Source: Stutzerimonas stutzeri KOS6 (GTDB lineage Bacteria > Pseudomonadota > Gammaproteobacteria > Pseudomonadales > Pseudomonadaceae). From it: a stretch of DNA of 64,000 nt. Within the stretch, counting starts at the first letter, position 1. Each line of letters opens with the position of its first letter. Below, one piece after another: positions 39,308-47,941 of this stretch. Under the pieces are notes generated by a model. It saw nothing but the letters and a program-made list of their open reading frames with translations. It made no database searches and was not told where the DNA came from. The stretch spans positions 521,095 to 585,094 of the forward strand of contig NZ_KK020677.1 of the NCBI RefSeq assembly GCF_000307775.2. The letters are read 5' to 3'. Position numbers and translations under genes: made by a program.

Positions 39308-39345
39308 GGGGCATGTCACCGCCCCGTGGGGGAGGTGCATGCCCC
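39308..39345 (+). promoter_or_regulatory. Leader hairpin before the helicase gene
   Basis: GGGGCATG (39308-39315) pairs with CATGCCCC (39338-39345) around an inner C/G-rich loop (CCGCCCCGTGGGGG). It ends 19 nt before the helicase start codon and just before the ribosome-binding site CTCTGGAG. Confidence 0.55.
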
Positions 39346-39364
39346 ATTGCTCTGGAGCATCACC

Positions 39365-41635
39365 ATGTCCCTCGATCTCGAAACCGTTCCCGAAACCGCT
39401 GTGCAGGGCGACCTGCTCGAAGCGGCCGCTTCACCCCTCACGCTCAGCCTGCAGGACTTCGTGTCCGAGTTCGGCGACGAGCTGCTCGACTCGCTCAACC
39501 GCGCCAATCCTCCGGTCTACACCGGCCAGGTGCGGGTGCATCGGCAACTGATCCTCGCCGCGCTGAAGCGCAAGCTGTTCCCGGCGCAAGCCGATGTGGT
39601 CCACACCGTCACCGAGCTGTTGGTCGATCGCGGCGAACGCGCCGCGATCGTCAATGGCGAGATGGGCTGCGGCAAGACGACGGTGGGTATTGCCACCGCC
39701 GCCGTGCTCAACGCCGAAGGCTACCGCCGCACCCTGGTGCTCTCGCCACCCCACTTGGTCTACAAGTGGCGGCGCGAAATCCAGGAGACGGTGGCCGGGG
39801 CCAAGGTCTGGGTGCTCAACGGCCCGGACACGCTGGTCAAGCTGCTGAAACTGCGTGAGCAGTTGGGCGTGCCGGCGCAGGGCCAGGAGTTCTTCGTCCT
39901 GGGCCGCGTGCGGATGCGGATGGGGTTCCACTGGAAGCCTGTCTTCGTTCGGCGGCGCACGCCTCACGGCGACGTGGGGGCCTGCCCGGCTTGCGGGCAT
40001 GTCATCACCGACCTGGACGGCGAGCCTGTCAACACCATCGATCTAGAAGCGGAAGAGTCCCGCCGTAAATGCAGCCACTGCACCTCACCGCTGTGGACGC
40101 TGATCCGTCCCAGAGGTCTGTCCGCCAGCGACCAGTCCTCGACCGTGCTCAAGGCACTGAAGCGTATTCCAACCATTGGCGAAGTGACCGCGCAGAAGCT
40201 GATGCAGAAGTTCGGTGACGCCTTCCTCGCATCGATGCTCGGGGACAACATCCACGAGTTCATCAACCTGATGGATGGCAACGGCGAGCTGGTCTTCTCG
40301 GACCGGCAAGCCCATCGCATGGAACGTGCGATGGCCAACATGGAGTTCGGCTTCGGCGAGGGCGGCTACCAGCCGTCCGAGTTCATCAAGAGGCAGCTTC
40401 CCCAAGGCACGTTCGACCTGCTCATCGCCGACGAGGCACACGAGTACAAGAACGGCGGCTCCGCACAGGGCCAGGCCATGGGGGTGTTGGCGGCCAAGGC
40501 ACGCAAGACGCTATTGCTCACCGGCACGCTGATGGGCGGTTACGGCGACGACCTGTTCCACCTGCTGTTCCGAGCCCTGCCGGGGCGGATGATCGAAGAC
40601 GGCTACCGCCCGACGAAGAGCGGCAGCATGACCTCGGCCGCGATGGCGTTCATGCGCGATCACGGTGTCTTGAAGGACATCTACTCCGAGAGCACCGGCA
40701 CGGCGCACAAGACGGCCAAGGGCACCAAGGTATCGGTGCGCACGGTCAAGGCGCCGGGCTTCGGTCCGAAGGGCGTACTGCGTTGCGTCCTGCCGTTCAC
40801 CGTCTTCCTCAAGTTGAAGGACATCTGTGGCAATGTGCTGCCGCCCTACGACGAGGAGTTCCGCGAGGTCGCGATGGACACGGCGCAGGCCGCGGCCTAC
40901 CGCGATCTGGCCGGTCGGCTGACCCAGGAGCTGAAGCAGGCCCTGGCGAAGCGCGACACGACGCTGCTCGGTGTGGTCCTCAACGTGCTGCTGGCCTGGC
41001 CGGACTGCTGCTTCCGGTCGGAAACCGTGGTGCATCCGCGCACGCGCAATACTTTGGCGTTCGTCCCCGCTCAGTTCAACGAGCTGGAGGTGATGCCCAA
41101 GGAACGCGAGCTGATCGAGATCTGCAAGCAGGAGAAGGCAGAAGGGCGCAAGACCCTGGTCTATTCGGTCTACACCGGCACGCGCGACACCACGTCGCGT
41201 TTGAAGGTGCTGCTGGAGCAGGAAGGCCTCAAGGTGGCGGTACTGCGCGCGAGCGTGGATGCCTCCCGCCGGGAAGATTGGATCGCCGAGCAGTTGGACC
41301 GCGGCATCGACGTGCTCATCACCAATCCCGAGCTGGTGAAAACCGGCCTGGACCTGTTGGAGTTCCCGACCATCGTGTTCCTCCAGTCGGGCTACAACGT
41401 GTATTCGTTGCAGCAGGCCGCCCGGCGCTCCTGGCGCATCGGCCAGAAGCAGCCGGTGCGCGTGATCTACCTGGGCTACGCCAACTCCTCGCAGATGACC
41501 TGCCTGGGGCTGATGGCCAAGAAGATTATGGTGTCGCAAAGCACGTCGGGAGACGTACCCGAATCCGGGTTGGATGTGCTCAATCAGGACGGCGATTCGG
41601 TGGAGGTGGCACTGGCCCGGCAGTTGGTGCATTGA
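39365..41635 (+). CDS. Large SNF2/DEAD-type helicase with zinc ribbon and HhH-like insertion
   Basis: 756 residues from ATG 39365. Walker A GEMGCGKTT is at residues 98-106, and motif II DEAHEYKN is near residue 355. Motif III-like LLTGTLMGGYGDDLF follows, and the C-terminal helicase half contains TNPELVKTGLDLLEFPTIVF and QAARRSWRIGQKQPVRV, an SNF2-type motif V/VI. Between Walker A and motif II there is a zinc-ribbon insertion (CPACG to CSHC, about residues 205-240) and an HhH-like segment IPTIGEVTAQKLMQKFG. It could remodel or unwind DNA for ICE replication or transfer. The last gene of the leftward core, it is followed by a strong terminator. Confidence 0.88.
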   Translation: MSLDLETVPETAVQGDLLEAAASPLTLSLQDFVSEFGDELLDSLNRANPPVYTGQVRVHRQLILAALKRKLFPAQADVVHTVTELLVDRGERAAIVNGEMGCGKTTVGIATAAVLNAEGYRRTLVLSPPHLVYKWRREIQETVAGAKVWVLNGPDTLVKLLKLREQLGVPAQGQEFFVLGRVRMRMGFHWKPVFVRRRTPHGDVGACPACGHVITDLDGEPVNTIDLEAEESRRKCSHCTSPLWTLIRPRGLSASDQSSTVLKALKRIPTIGEVTAQKLMQKFGDAFLASMLGDNIHEFINLMDGNGELVFSDRQAHRMERAMANMEFGFGEGGYQPSEFIKRQLPQGTFDLLIADEAHEYKNGGSAQGQAMGVLAAKARKTLLLTGTLMGGYGDDLFHLLFRALPGRMIEDGYRPTKSGSMTSAAMAFMRDHGVLKDIYSESTGTAHKTAKGTKVSVRTVKAPGFGPKGVLRCVLPFTVFLKLKDICGNVLPPYDEEFREVAMDTAQAAAYRDLAGRLTQELKQALAKRDTTLLGVVLNVLLAWPDCCFRSETVVHPRTRNTLAFVPAQFNELEVMPKERELIEICKQEKAEGRKTLVYSVYTGTRDTTSRLKVLLEQEGLKVAVLRASVDASRREDWIAEQLDRGIDVLITNPELVKTGLDLLEFPTIVFLQSGYNVYSLQQAARRSWRIGQKQPVRVIYLGYANSSQMTCLGLMAKKIMVSQSTSGDVPESGLDVLNQDGDSVEVALARQLVH

Positions 41636-41650
41636 GCGGTGCTGGACTTG

Positions 41651-41676
41651 GCGGCCCCTTCGGGGGCCGCTTTTCT
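41651..41676 (+). terminator. Intrinsic terminator after the helicase gene
   Basis: GCGGCCCC-ttcg-GGGGCCGC is followed by TTTTCTT, a perfect 8-bp stem with a UUCG-type loop and a T-run, 15 bp after the stop. It closes the core block and marks the left edge of the inserted defence island. Confidence 0.9.
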
Positions 41677-41801
41677 TGTCAGGGTTCCTTTGGTGTTCTC
41701 ACGGCGTACCGTCTTTGCCGCAGGGCAATAATAGTAGGTGCACACGGCGCAGATTTCTAAGCAATATGAACCCGCCGCGAGTGACCGTGAGCGCCAACCC
41801 A

Positions 41802-44330
41802 TTATTCAGATTGAGACATCATTGAGCCGATTAACCGCATGTTACGCTCAAGCTCTGCCGTCGATTGATACTCGATCAGCTGAGTTCGTTCGGCGTCTTC
41901 TTCGACCGTCAGTCCACTCTGCGCTTGCTTGCGGTTCAGTATCGCCAGACGAAGGCCTCGGTGAACGGGCGTACTTGTGTCGCGAAGCCGACTCCAGAGT
42001 CCTTCAGCGGCTTCGACCTCACCAAATCGGATTTCGTATTTGCACCGTAGCCCAACCTGAGCGTCGTGGTTGATGGCACCAAATCGTTTCTGAAGTCGCC
42101 CGAGCGTGGTCAAAGCGCCTTCGCACTCTCCTGCCTCGATCTCGCAGTTCGCTAAATTGGCGAGAACCTCAAAGGGAGGGTGGGCTATCTTTTGGTCAGC
42201 GATACGGGCGAAGCGTAGTGCATCCTCAGGGCTCCCGTTTGCTTGTTCGAAGGTGGAGCGGCGATGCTCAGCGAATCCACTTGAATCAATGCGGTCAAGG
42301 ATCTCAAGGGCGCGCTCAGCAGTAGGGAGATCGCCAAGCCTAAGCGCAATCGTGCATTTCAAATCAACTACATATGGGTTATGCGGAGACTGCTGCTCGG
42401 CCTGACGAATATACTCTTCGGCGGCTGGAAGATCCCCCGTTTCAAAAAAGCAGCTTGCCAGTTCCCGGTGGATGGCGACGCCTCGGCGGCCATTGGCGAG
42501 ACTCTTCTTGTAAGCCTCGATCGCTTCAGGATACTCTCGCTTCCGTCGCGCGGCGAAGCCCCGCACGTAGTACGCCTCCTTAAGTTCACCGAGGCGAAGC
42601 AGCTCGCTGATATGCTGCTCTGCTTCATCATATCGCTCTTTCCGAATGAGAGCTTGCGCGACATAGCGTCGTACATCAACGCTATCGGGCCGCACGTCCA
42701 AGGCAGACGAACCGTACTTGATAGCGAGGTCGTAGTCTTGATCGTGATAGCTCCTAGTTGCTACGTTGATCAGATCTGCGGCAAATCCAATCGCGAATCG
42801 AGAGTCAGCCTGGCTTCCTGCAAGGAGGTTGGCTCGGAAAATCGTTTGCCCGAGATCAAGTCGTGCGTCATCGTCAGGCTCATCTGCCAGGTACGCTTCA
42901 AGAAGCTCGGCCACTTTCCTGGTATCGACGCGAAGTCCGCCAAATGCTCTGTATGCTGCATCACGGATGGGCTCTGAGATGCGATAGTGCATTCCGGCAG
43001 GCATAACAAACGCGAGGTCAAGTAAGAAGTTCAGATCATCGCTTGTATCGTGTGACGTTTGCGCGCAGTACGCCACAATGACCTGAAGTGGGAGAGGGCT
43101 GAAGCTTGATAGGATCTGCAGGATCGTCTGCATGCTCGGTGTTAGCGATCTGTTCTCCCTTAAGTGCCGGAGAAACTGTTCGGCATTAAAATTCACCAAT
43201 GCACGTTGATCAGTTACGACTTGCGAGATTCCGCGAAGCCGAGCCTCATCAAGAATAAATCGTACAGCGGGAGGATAGCCACGAGCGTAGGTTGCGATTG
43301 CCGTAAGCGCGGTTCGATCGAATACCAAGCCGACGTCGCGTCCGGCGATACGCAACAGATTCTGCGTTGATGTTTGATCAAGTTCGGGGACGCGCACGGA
43401 CGGGCACGGGTTTTCGGCAGGTCGATACAGCCTCCTGCTTGAAACGATCATGGCGTCAGTATCCCGATCAGACGAAATCGCGTTGTACAGCGCATCGAAC
43501 TCGGGTCTCATCACGCCATTCTCGGCGGCTAGGGCGCCTTCGTCGACAAATATCGGCAACGTCCCCGCTTGGCAGGCCTGACGCAACAGAGAGGTTATCT
43601 CGTCGACCAAGTTCTCCTTCGCTTTTTGCTCTTGCTGCTTCAGAAAAGCCACCAAGTCGGAGATACCCCCTGGTGAAATCGCTTCGGCGACGCGGATCGA
43701 TGTCTCAGGCAAGAGATCGCCCGCGTGGAGGTTAATTGGCAATATTGAGGCAAAGGATAGGTTGTCGCGTGCAATCGCTTGGACAAGCGAGCGTCTGCCG
43801 ATACCCTTTAGGCCGTAAACGATTAGAGGCGGGCGGAAATTGGGATCTGTGAAGCCTGATATGGTTTCGAGCGATTGCTCGATCTCAGCCCTACGTCCGA
43901 CAAAGTATCTCGGAATGCGCTCTCCAAGACGTTGACTGATGATACGCCGGATGTCGGTGGCGATCAGACCCGGCGATGCCTCTTTCCTGATGAGCGTTGC
44001 CCGCATCCATTCAGGAAGGTCGTCGTGGGTTAGCTCCTGATCAACGATATAGGTTGTCACCTTACTGAGTGCATTCTTGATGAGCGCTTCGGAAGCGAGT
44101 TCTATTTCTAATTTAACCCAATCTCGTTGGAGCGAGGCCCGGCTTGCAAACAGAATAAATACATCTGATCGATCGATGCCTTTGATGATGGCATCACGGA
44201 ATTCATCGCCAACCGAAAACTCGAACTCGTCGTAAATGACGGCTGCGCGCCCGAGATTGCGCGCAACTTCTCTCACTATATGTTTGTCAACATGTCCGTG
44301 AGATAGAAAGGCTCTTGGGAACTTTGTCAT
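41802..44330 (-). CDS. TIR-domain STAND ATPase with C-terminal TPR repeats (candidate anti-phage NADase)
   Basis: 842 residues. The N-terminal TIR domain (about 5-130) starts AFLSHGHVDKHIV and has the WVKLE segment, whose E75 is the likely catalytic glutamate. A STAND/NACHT-like ATPase follows: YFVGRRAEIEQ at about 142, a P-loop GLKGIGRRS at 173-181 where the usual lysine is arginine, and Walker B LPIFVDEG at about 259. From about residue 500 there are TPR-like repeats (DYDLAIKYGSSALDVRPDSV, ERYDEAEQHISELLRLG, EYPEAIEAYKKSLANG). TIR domains of this kind degrade NAD+ after activation. The gene has no clear Shine-Dalgarno; TATACT lies 11-16 bp before the ATG, so it may be almost leaderless. It is AT-richer than the core. 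Confidence 0.85.
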   Translation of the reverse strand: MTKFPRAFLSHGHVDKHIVREVARNLGRAAVIYDEFEFSVGDEFRDAIIKGIDRSDVFILFASRASLQRDWVKLEIELASEALIKNALSKVTTYIVDQELTHDDLPEWMRATLIRKEASPGLIATDIRRIISQRLGERIPRYFVGRRAEIEQSLETISGFTDPNFRPPLIVYGLKGIGRRSLVQAIARDNLSFASILPINLHAGDLLPETSIRVAEAISPGGISDLVAFLKQQEQKAKENLVDEITSLLRQACQAGTLPIFVDEGALAAENGVMRPEFDALYNAISSDRDTDAMIVSSRRLYRPAENPCPSVRVPELDQTSTQNLLRIAGRDVGLVFDRTALTAIATYARGYPPAVRFILDEARLRGISQVVTDQRALVNFNAEQFLRHLRENRSLTPSMQTILQILSSFSPLPLQVIVAYCAQTSHDTSDDLNFLLDLAFVMPAGMHYRISEPIRDAAYRAFGGLRVDTRKVAELLEAYLADEPDDDARLDLGQTIFRANLLAGSQADSRFAIGFAADLINVATRSYHDQDYDLAIKYGSSALDVRPDSVDVRRYVAQALIRKERYDEAEQHISELLRLGELKEAYYVRGFAARRKREYPEAIEAYKKSLANGRRGVAIHRELASCFFETGDLPAAEEYIRQAEQQSPHNPYVVDLKCTIALRLGDLPTAERALEILDRIDSSGFAEHRRSTFEQANGSPEDALRFARIADQKIAHPPFEVLANLANCEIEAGECEGALTTLGRLQKRFGAINHDAQVGLRCKYEIRFGEVEAAEGLWSRLRDTSTPVHRGLRLAILNRKQAQSGLTVEEDAERTQLIEYQSTAELERNMRLIGSMMSQSE

Positions 44331-44366
44331 TTTTTAATCTTAGTATATTTGGCTGCATGGCGGACG

Positions 44367-46130
44367 CTATTCGAAGCGCAAACCAAACAACCCTCCAGTA
44401 TCGGTCGCATCAGTCAGCTTCGTGTCCATGACATGAGCGCGAATATCGAAGCCCGGCTTGAACCCCTCACGTGGCAGCACGTCCGAGTTCATCGTGACGA
44501 TGTATTGAAAACCAGCCGCCTCCGCCCGTTCAGCACCAAGTTGCAATGCCTTTGCGATCTGACGCTCATCGACGCCGTCGAACAGATGACTGTCGTGAAT
44601 CAGGAAGCCGGGGCCGCGCCCATTCTTCAAACTGATCTCAGTCAACATGAGATCGAAGCAGAAAATCTGCATGTTGGTGATGCCCTTGCTTCGCTGTCCA
44701 TCGATATGGACCTCGAATTGCGGACCACCTCCAGTTTCGGAAATCGTCAGGCTACCGGCCTTTTCGTACAGGGATTCCGATAGCGACTCAAACGCAAGGA
44801 TCGCTTCGCGGGTGATGTCGCTACGTTCATGGATGTCGTCGCGGAGCGCCTTGGTCAGATTGGCTCGCTTGATATCGAGTTCGGCCTTTGTGCTTTCTAT
44901 CCGCTCGGCGGTTTCAAGCCGTTGGCGCAATCCTTCGACCTCGGCCTCGGCCCTTCCGGCTTCCTCACGCAAGGACACATAATGCTCAAGTGCCCCGCCG
45001 GAGCGCAGGACTCCCATGATCTGCCGGCGCCGACGGTCGCGCTCGGAGATCCTCTGATCCCGCTCGACAACCCGTGCCTCTGCCGAGGCGATCTCGGCAT
45101 TCAAATGCGCGCGCCGGTTTTCGATGATGGCCCGATGGAAGAGTTCGACCTCATCAAAACGCCGCCGTACCATATCGGGCAGGACGACACCGGCTTCGGC
45201 ATAGAGCTTCGTTACATCACCCAGATCCGGCGCGTCTTCGTCGGCCAACGATGCTCGAAGCTGTTGCAGGAGATTGCCATCGATCACGTTCTCTACGTTC
45301 AGGCTGTCGATCTCGCGCGTGATCTCATTGGCTTCCTGCTCAAGTGCCTTGTATTCAGGCACAACCTCAAACGTTTCGAGCTGGCTGCGGAGTCGTTTGG
45401 CGTGGGCCTCGGCGATAGTTAGCCGTGTCCGAAGATCGGCGGCCTTACCGAAGAAGCGGCCGAGGTCGCCGCTGCGGGCAGCCTTCCGTAATTCCTGCGC
45501 GACCTTTTCCTGCGCCCTCAGTTCCTGGAACCGGCCAGGAATGCTCCAATCGAGACCGAGCAAATAGCAGATCGAGACCTGCTGGTCCCAGCTTTGCTGC
45601 ATCGTCGAATGCTGCATCGGCTGCTGGAAACCGCCGCCATTTTGCCGCCTGACAAAGTAGGAGAAGAGCGAACGGAACGACGGCTGGAAGCGCTCGACCT
45701 CATCGCCGGCCGAGATGGGCAAGCCAAACCAGAGATGCCCGAGATTGGCCTTCCAATTTTCGTTGGATAGCTCGAACAATCCGGCGCGCTGATCAAATTG
45801 CGGCGCGATCGGCCACGATTCCACAGCCCCGTTGACGAGGATGCGGCTAGGCTTGGTGCCACTGCGGGCGGCCGATACGGTCTCGCCGGCGATGTCGACG
45901 GTGACGTCGAAGGTCCAAGGTGCCAGCGCCTCCGAGCGGAAAATGTTCTCCTTGCGCACATCGGCTCCGAACAGGAAATGCACCAGTTCGATAAAGCTGG
46001 TCTTACCTGCACCGTTTCTCGACTGTCGGTCGTTCGCACCTTCGCTCTTGTCGGCGAGCAGGACGTTCAAGCCGGGCTTTAAGTTCAGCGCCTTGAAGGA
46101 AGCGAGATCGCTTCCAAAGCGTCGGATCAT
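44367..46130 (-). CDS. DUF2326 SMC-like ATPase of an ABC-three-component system
   Basis: 587 residues. Walker A is in SRNGAGKTS (residues 38-46, with K43), the middle (about 215-460) is a long coiled coil, and the C-terminal ABC part contains NMQIFCFDLMLTEISLKNGRGPGFLIHDSHLFDGVDERQ, a Walker B/D-loop pattern typical of DUF2326. Such SMC-like ATPases form ABC-3C conflict systems together with a middle component and an effector protein. The gene overlaps the middle-component gene by 4 bases (ATGA). The likely role is sensing invading DNA or aberrant ends and activating the partner nuclease-like protein. Confidence 0.85.
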   Translation of the reverse strand: MIRRFGSDLASFKALNLKPGLNVLLADKSEGANDRQSRNGAGKTSFIELVHFLFGADVRKENIFRSEALAPWTFDVTVDIAGETVSAARSGTKPSRILVNGAVESWPIAPQFDQRAGLFELSNENWKANLGHLWFGLPISAGDEVERFQPSFRSLFSYFVRRQNGGGFQQPMQHSTMQQSWDQQVSICYLLGLDWSIPGRFQELRAQEKVAQELRKAARSGDLGRFFGKAADLRTRLTIAEAHAKRLRSQLETFEVVPEYKALEQEANEITREIDSLNVENVIDGNLLQQLRASLADEDAPDLGDVTKLYAEAGVVLPDMVRRRFDEVELFHRAIIENRRAHLNAEIASAEARVVERDQRISERDRRRRQIMGVLRSGGALEHYVSLREEAGRAEAEVEGLRQRLETAERIESTKAELDIKRANLTKALRDDIHERSDITREAILAFESLSESLYEKAGSLTISETGGGPQFEVHIDGQRSKGITNMQIFCFDLMLTEISLKNGRGPGFLIHDSHLFDGVDERQIAKALQLGAERAEAAGFQYIVTMNSDVLPREGFKPGFDIRAHVMDTKLTDATDTGGLFGLRFE

Positions 46131-46372
46131 GGCCGAGTCCTCCGCACCAAGCCGCGATCGAACTCAAGCGCGCCGATCATGTAGAGCAGGTCCAGCGACA
46201 GGACGAACCACTGGTAATCAATTGGGGCATTGGGCGCGTGCAGGGAGCGACGGCCACGCACCTCGTCCCATAGCCGCGACATAGTCAGCGGCCGCTTAAG
46301 GATGTCGAGGACTTCTGCACCGACGCCAATGAGTGCGCGGTCGGAACGAACATGCTTCGTCGGCAGAATCAT
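46127..46372 (-). CDS. ABC-three-component system middle component (MC6-like)
   Basis: 81 residues: MILPTKHVRSDRALIGVGAEVLDILKRPLTMSRLWDEV, then FVLSLDLLYMIGALEF. The pattern of a small winged-helix-like protein with MILP at the start and LDLLYxIGAL near the end matches middle component 6 of ABC-3C systems. It overlaps both neighbours by 4 bases, so the three proteins are made together and are expected to form one complex, the middle component bridging ATPase and effector. Confidence 0.82.
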   Translation of the reverse strand: MILPTKHVRSDRALIGVGAEVLDILKRPLTMSRLWDEVRGRRSLHAPNAPIDYQWFVLSLDLLYMIGALEFDRGLVRRTRP

Positions 46373-47307
46373 GACGCCTCCACGGAAGCAATCGGGTCTT
46401 CGAAGATGTCGCAGCTATCGAAGAAATAGGCGAGAACCGCTAGAGCTGCGCCCTGACGCTTGGGCTCGCCATTGAATCCGGCATAGTCCTGAAGATGCCT
46501 GAAGATCGTGTCGGCCGGCAGGTCGAGCGCCTTCAACTCCGCATAACGCAGACGGAAGGCTTCGGCGATGCGCTCACCGAGATCGGGGCGCGGGCTCTTG
46601 CGGAAGAAGGCATCGGCGAGAGCAGATTTGCGACGACCAATTCGCAGAAAGAGACCGGACTCATCCGAGAGCGCATTCTTCTCCAGCTTCTCTGACGAGG
46701 GCGGTGTCAGGGGTGGATCACCCGGATTAGGTTCCTGCCGTTGAAGCGCCTCGATAATTGGCACCAGATCAGACATGACAAGCCGGTCCACAATGGCGAT
46801 TGAGGCGGCGGGGCCAAAGAGGGCCTGAAGGGCAGACAGATCAAGGCCCATGGCGAGCGTGAGCAGTTCTGGCTCGGACCAAGTCGCGATCTTGAGCGGC
46901 GCGTAGGCATTGCGAAGGCCATCGAGATGCTGAACGGCGTTAGGCGGCAGGCCACGGCCATCATTGTGGACGAGCACCCATTCCTGCATGTTGTCGGCCC
47001 AATGCACGCGGGCGCCATGGAAATCCTCATTGATCTTCGCGATAAGCTCGGTTTCCTTCATCGCCTCAGGCGCATAGCACTGGAACACCGAGCCCGTGCT
47101 AATCCGAAGTCCATCGCATTTCAGATCCCCATAAAGACCATAGGGGCGAACCTCCTCGAAATCGGGGCCGAAGGCGTAGCCCGCCAGACGCACGAACCAG
47201 TCCTGAAAAGCGGTACCCTTCTGGGTATGGAACGCCAAACGGAACCGATCGACGTAGATGGATCGCTGCAGTTCATCCATGGCGCCGCCTTGGCGACGAT
47301 TCGTCAT
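46369..47307 (-). CDS. ABC-three-component effector with possible PD-(D/E)xK nuclease-like N-terminus
   Basis: 312 residues; ATG 47307, or ATG 47280 (MDELQRS), which avoids most of the overlap with the XRE gene. Residues about 30-80 read FHTQKGTAFQDWFVRLAGYAF, then GDLKCDGLRISTGSVFQCYAPE. The acidic/lysine pattern (E-x-x near RPYG, D-x-K, then FQCYAP) looks like a diverged restriction-endonuclease fold, often seen as GDxKNDG and FQxYAP in such effectors. The C-terminus (about 250-312) is helical and fits the ABC-3C C-terminal domain that binds the middle component. The nuclease call is inference. Confidence 0.72.
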   Translation of the reverse strand: MTNRRQGGAMDELQRSIYVDRFRLAFHTQKGTAFQDWFVRLAGYAFGPDFEEVRPYGLYGDLKCDGLRISTGSVFQCYAPEAMKETELIAKINEDFHGARVHWADNMQEWVLVHNDGRGLPPNAVQHLDGLRNAYAPLKIATWSEPELLTLAMGLDLSALQALFGPAASIAIVDRLVMSDLVPIIEALQRQEPNPGDPPLTPPSSEKLEKNALSDESGLFLRIGRRKSALADAFFRKSPRPDLGERIAEAFRLRYAELKALDLPADTIFRHLQDYAGFNGEPKRQGAALAVLAYFFDSCDIFEDPIASVEAS

Positions 47308-47638
47308 TTTTTCTCCGGGTCGACAGCTTTGCCGCCATGACAGCCGAAACTGTACCGAGATGATGGATGCGCAGCACCGGCCGTTCTGGCAGCTTGACAG
47401 TCAATTCCAGCTCCCCCCCGATGGCTTCGACATAGCTGCGTAACGTCGAGAGATACATGTCGGTTTGCTTCTCGATCTTGGATACCGATGGTTGTTTGAT
47501 GTTCAGAGCAGATGCGATGTCGGCTTGCCCCTTGCCGGCGAGTTGCCGCAACTCTCGCAAACCTTCGACCTCGTGCGAAACCATAGGCTTGGGCGGCTCG
47601 TTCGGATCGCCTGATCCGCGGTTACGAGTAAAAGCCAT
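47273..47638 (-). CDS. XRE-family helix-turn-helix regulator of the defence operon
   Basis: 121 residues from ATG 47638. Residues about 22-80 form an XRE domain (VEGLRELRQLAGKGQADIASALNIKQPSVSKIEKQTDMYLSTLRSYVEAIGGELEL). The tail VKLPERPVLRIHHLG is typical of HigA/MqsA-like or stand-alone repressors. It is the first gene of the minus-strand cassette and overlaps the effector gene by about 35 bases. The palindrome at 47726-47747 in front of it is the obvious autoregulatory operator. It probably keeps the ABC-3C genes low until needed. Confidence 0.85.
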   Translation of the reverse strand: MAFTRNRGSGDPNEPPKPMVSHEVEGLRELRQLAGKGQADIASALNIKQPSVSKIEKQTDMYLSTLRSYVEAIGGELELTVKLPERPVLRIHHLGTVSAVMAAKLSTRRKNDESSPRRRHG

Positions 47639-47725
47639 CAAATTTCCCCATATTCAGAATCGAGGTACCAGCGATACAGAACCGCCACGACCCAGCCATG
47701 CAATCGACTCCAGCTCGGCCGGAGA

Positions 47726-47747
47726 AATATAGCCCGAAAGCTATATT
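47726..47747. promoter_or_regulatory. Operator palindrome upstream of the XRE gene
   Basis: AATATAGC and GCTATATT are perfect 8-bp arms around CCGAAA. The site lies 88 bp upstream of the XRE start in the only AT-rich part of the gap and fits a dimeric XRE repressor. The gap 47639-47916 holds no gene that I can support. Confidence 0.65.
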
Positions 47748-47916
47748 GCAGTCAAAGAAAGAGGCTGATTCAAGTTGGCAATCCACTCTGGCTGCCTCAA
47801 ATCGTCATCTATTGCTAATCATTAAATAGCGCGCATCATCTGGTTGGTTAGAAAGAAGATGGTTGAGCGCCGGTTCCCTTTCTTTGCTGCCTTCGACTTC
47901 TCACGCATCGAAGGTG

Positions 47917-47938
47917 TCGGCTCCGCTACAGGAGCCGA
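47917..47938 (+). promoter_or_regulatory. Hairpin masking the pilL2 ribosome-binding site
   Basis: TCGGCTCC (47917-47924) and GGAGCCGA (47931-47938) form an 8-bp stem with a GCTACA loop, 3 bp before the ATG at 47942. AGGAG, the Shine-Dalgarno, is at 47930-47934 inside the 3' arm. A second stem CTTCGA/TCGAAG (47891-47913) stands just upstream. The arrangement suggests control of translation by RNA folding. Confidence 0.6.
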
Positions 47939-47941
47939 ATC

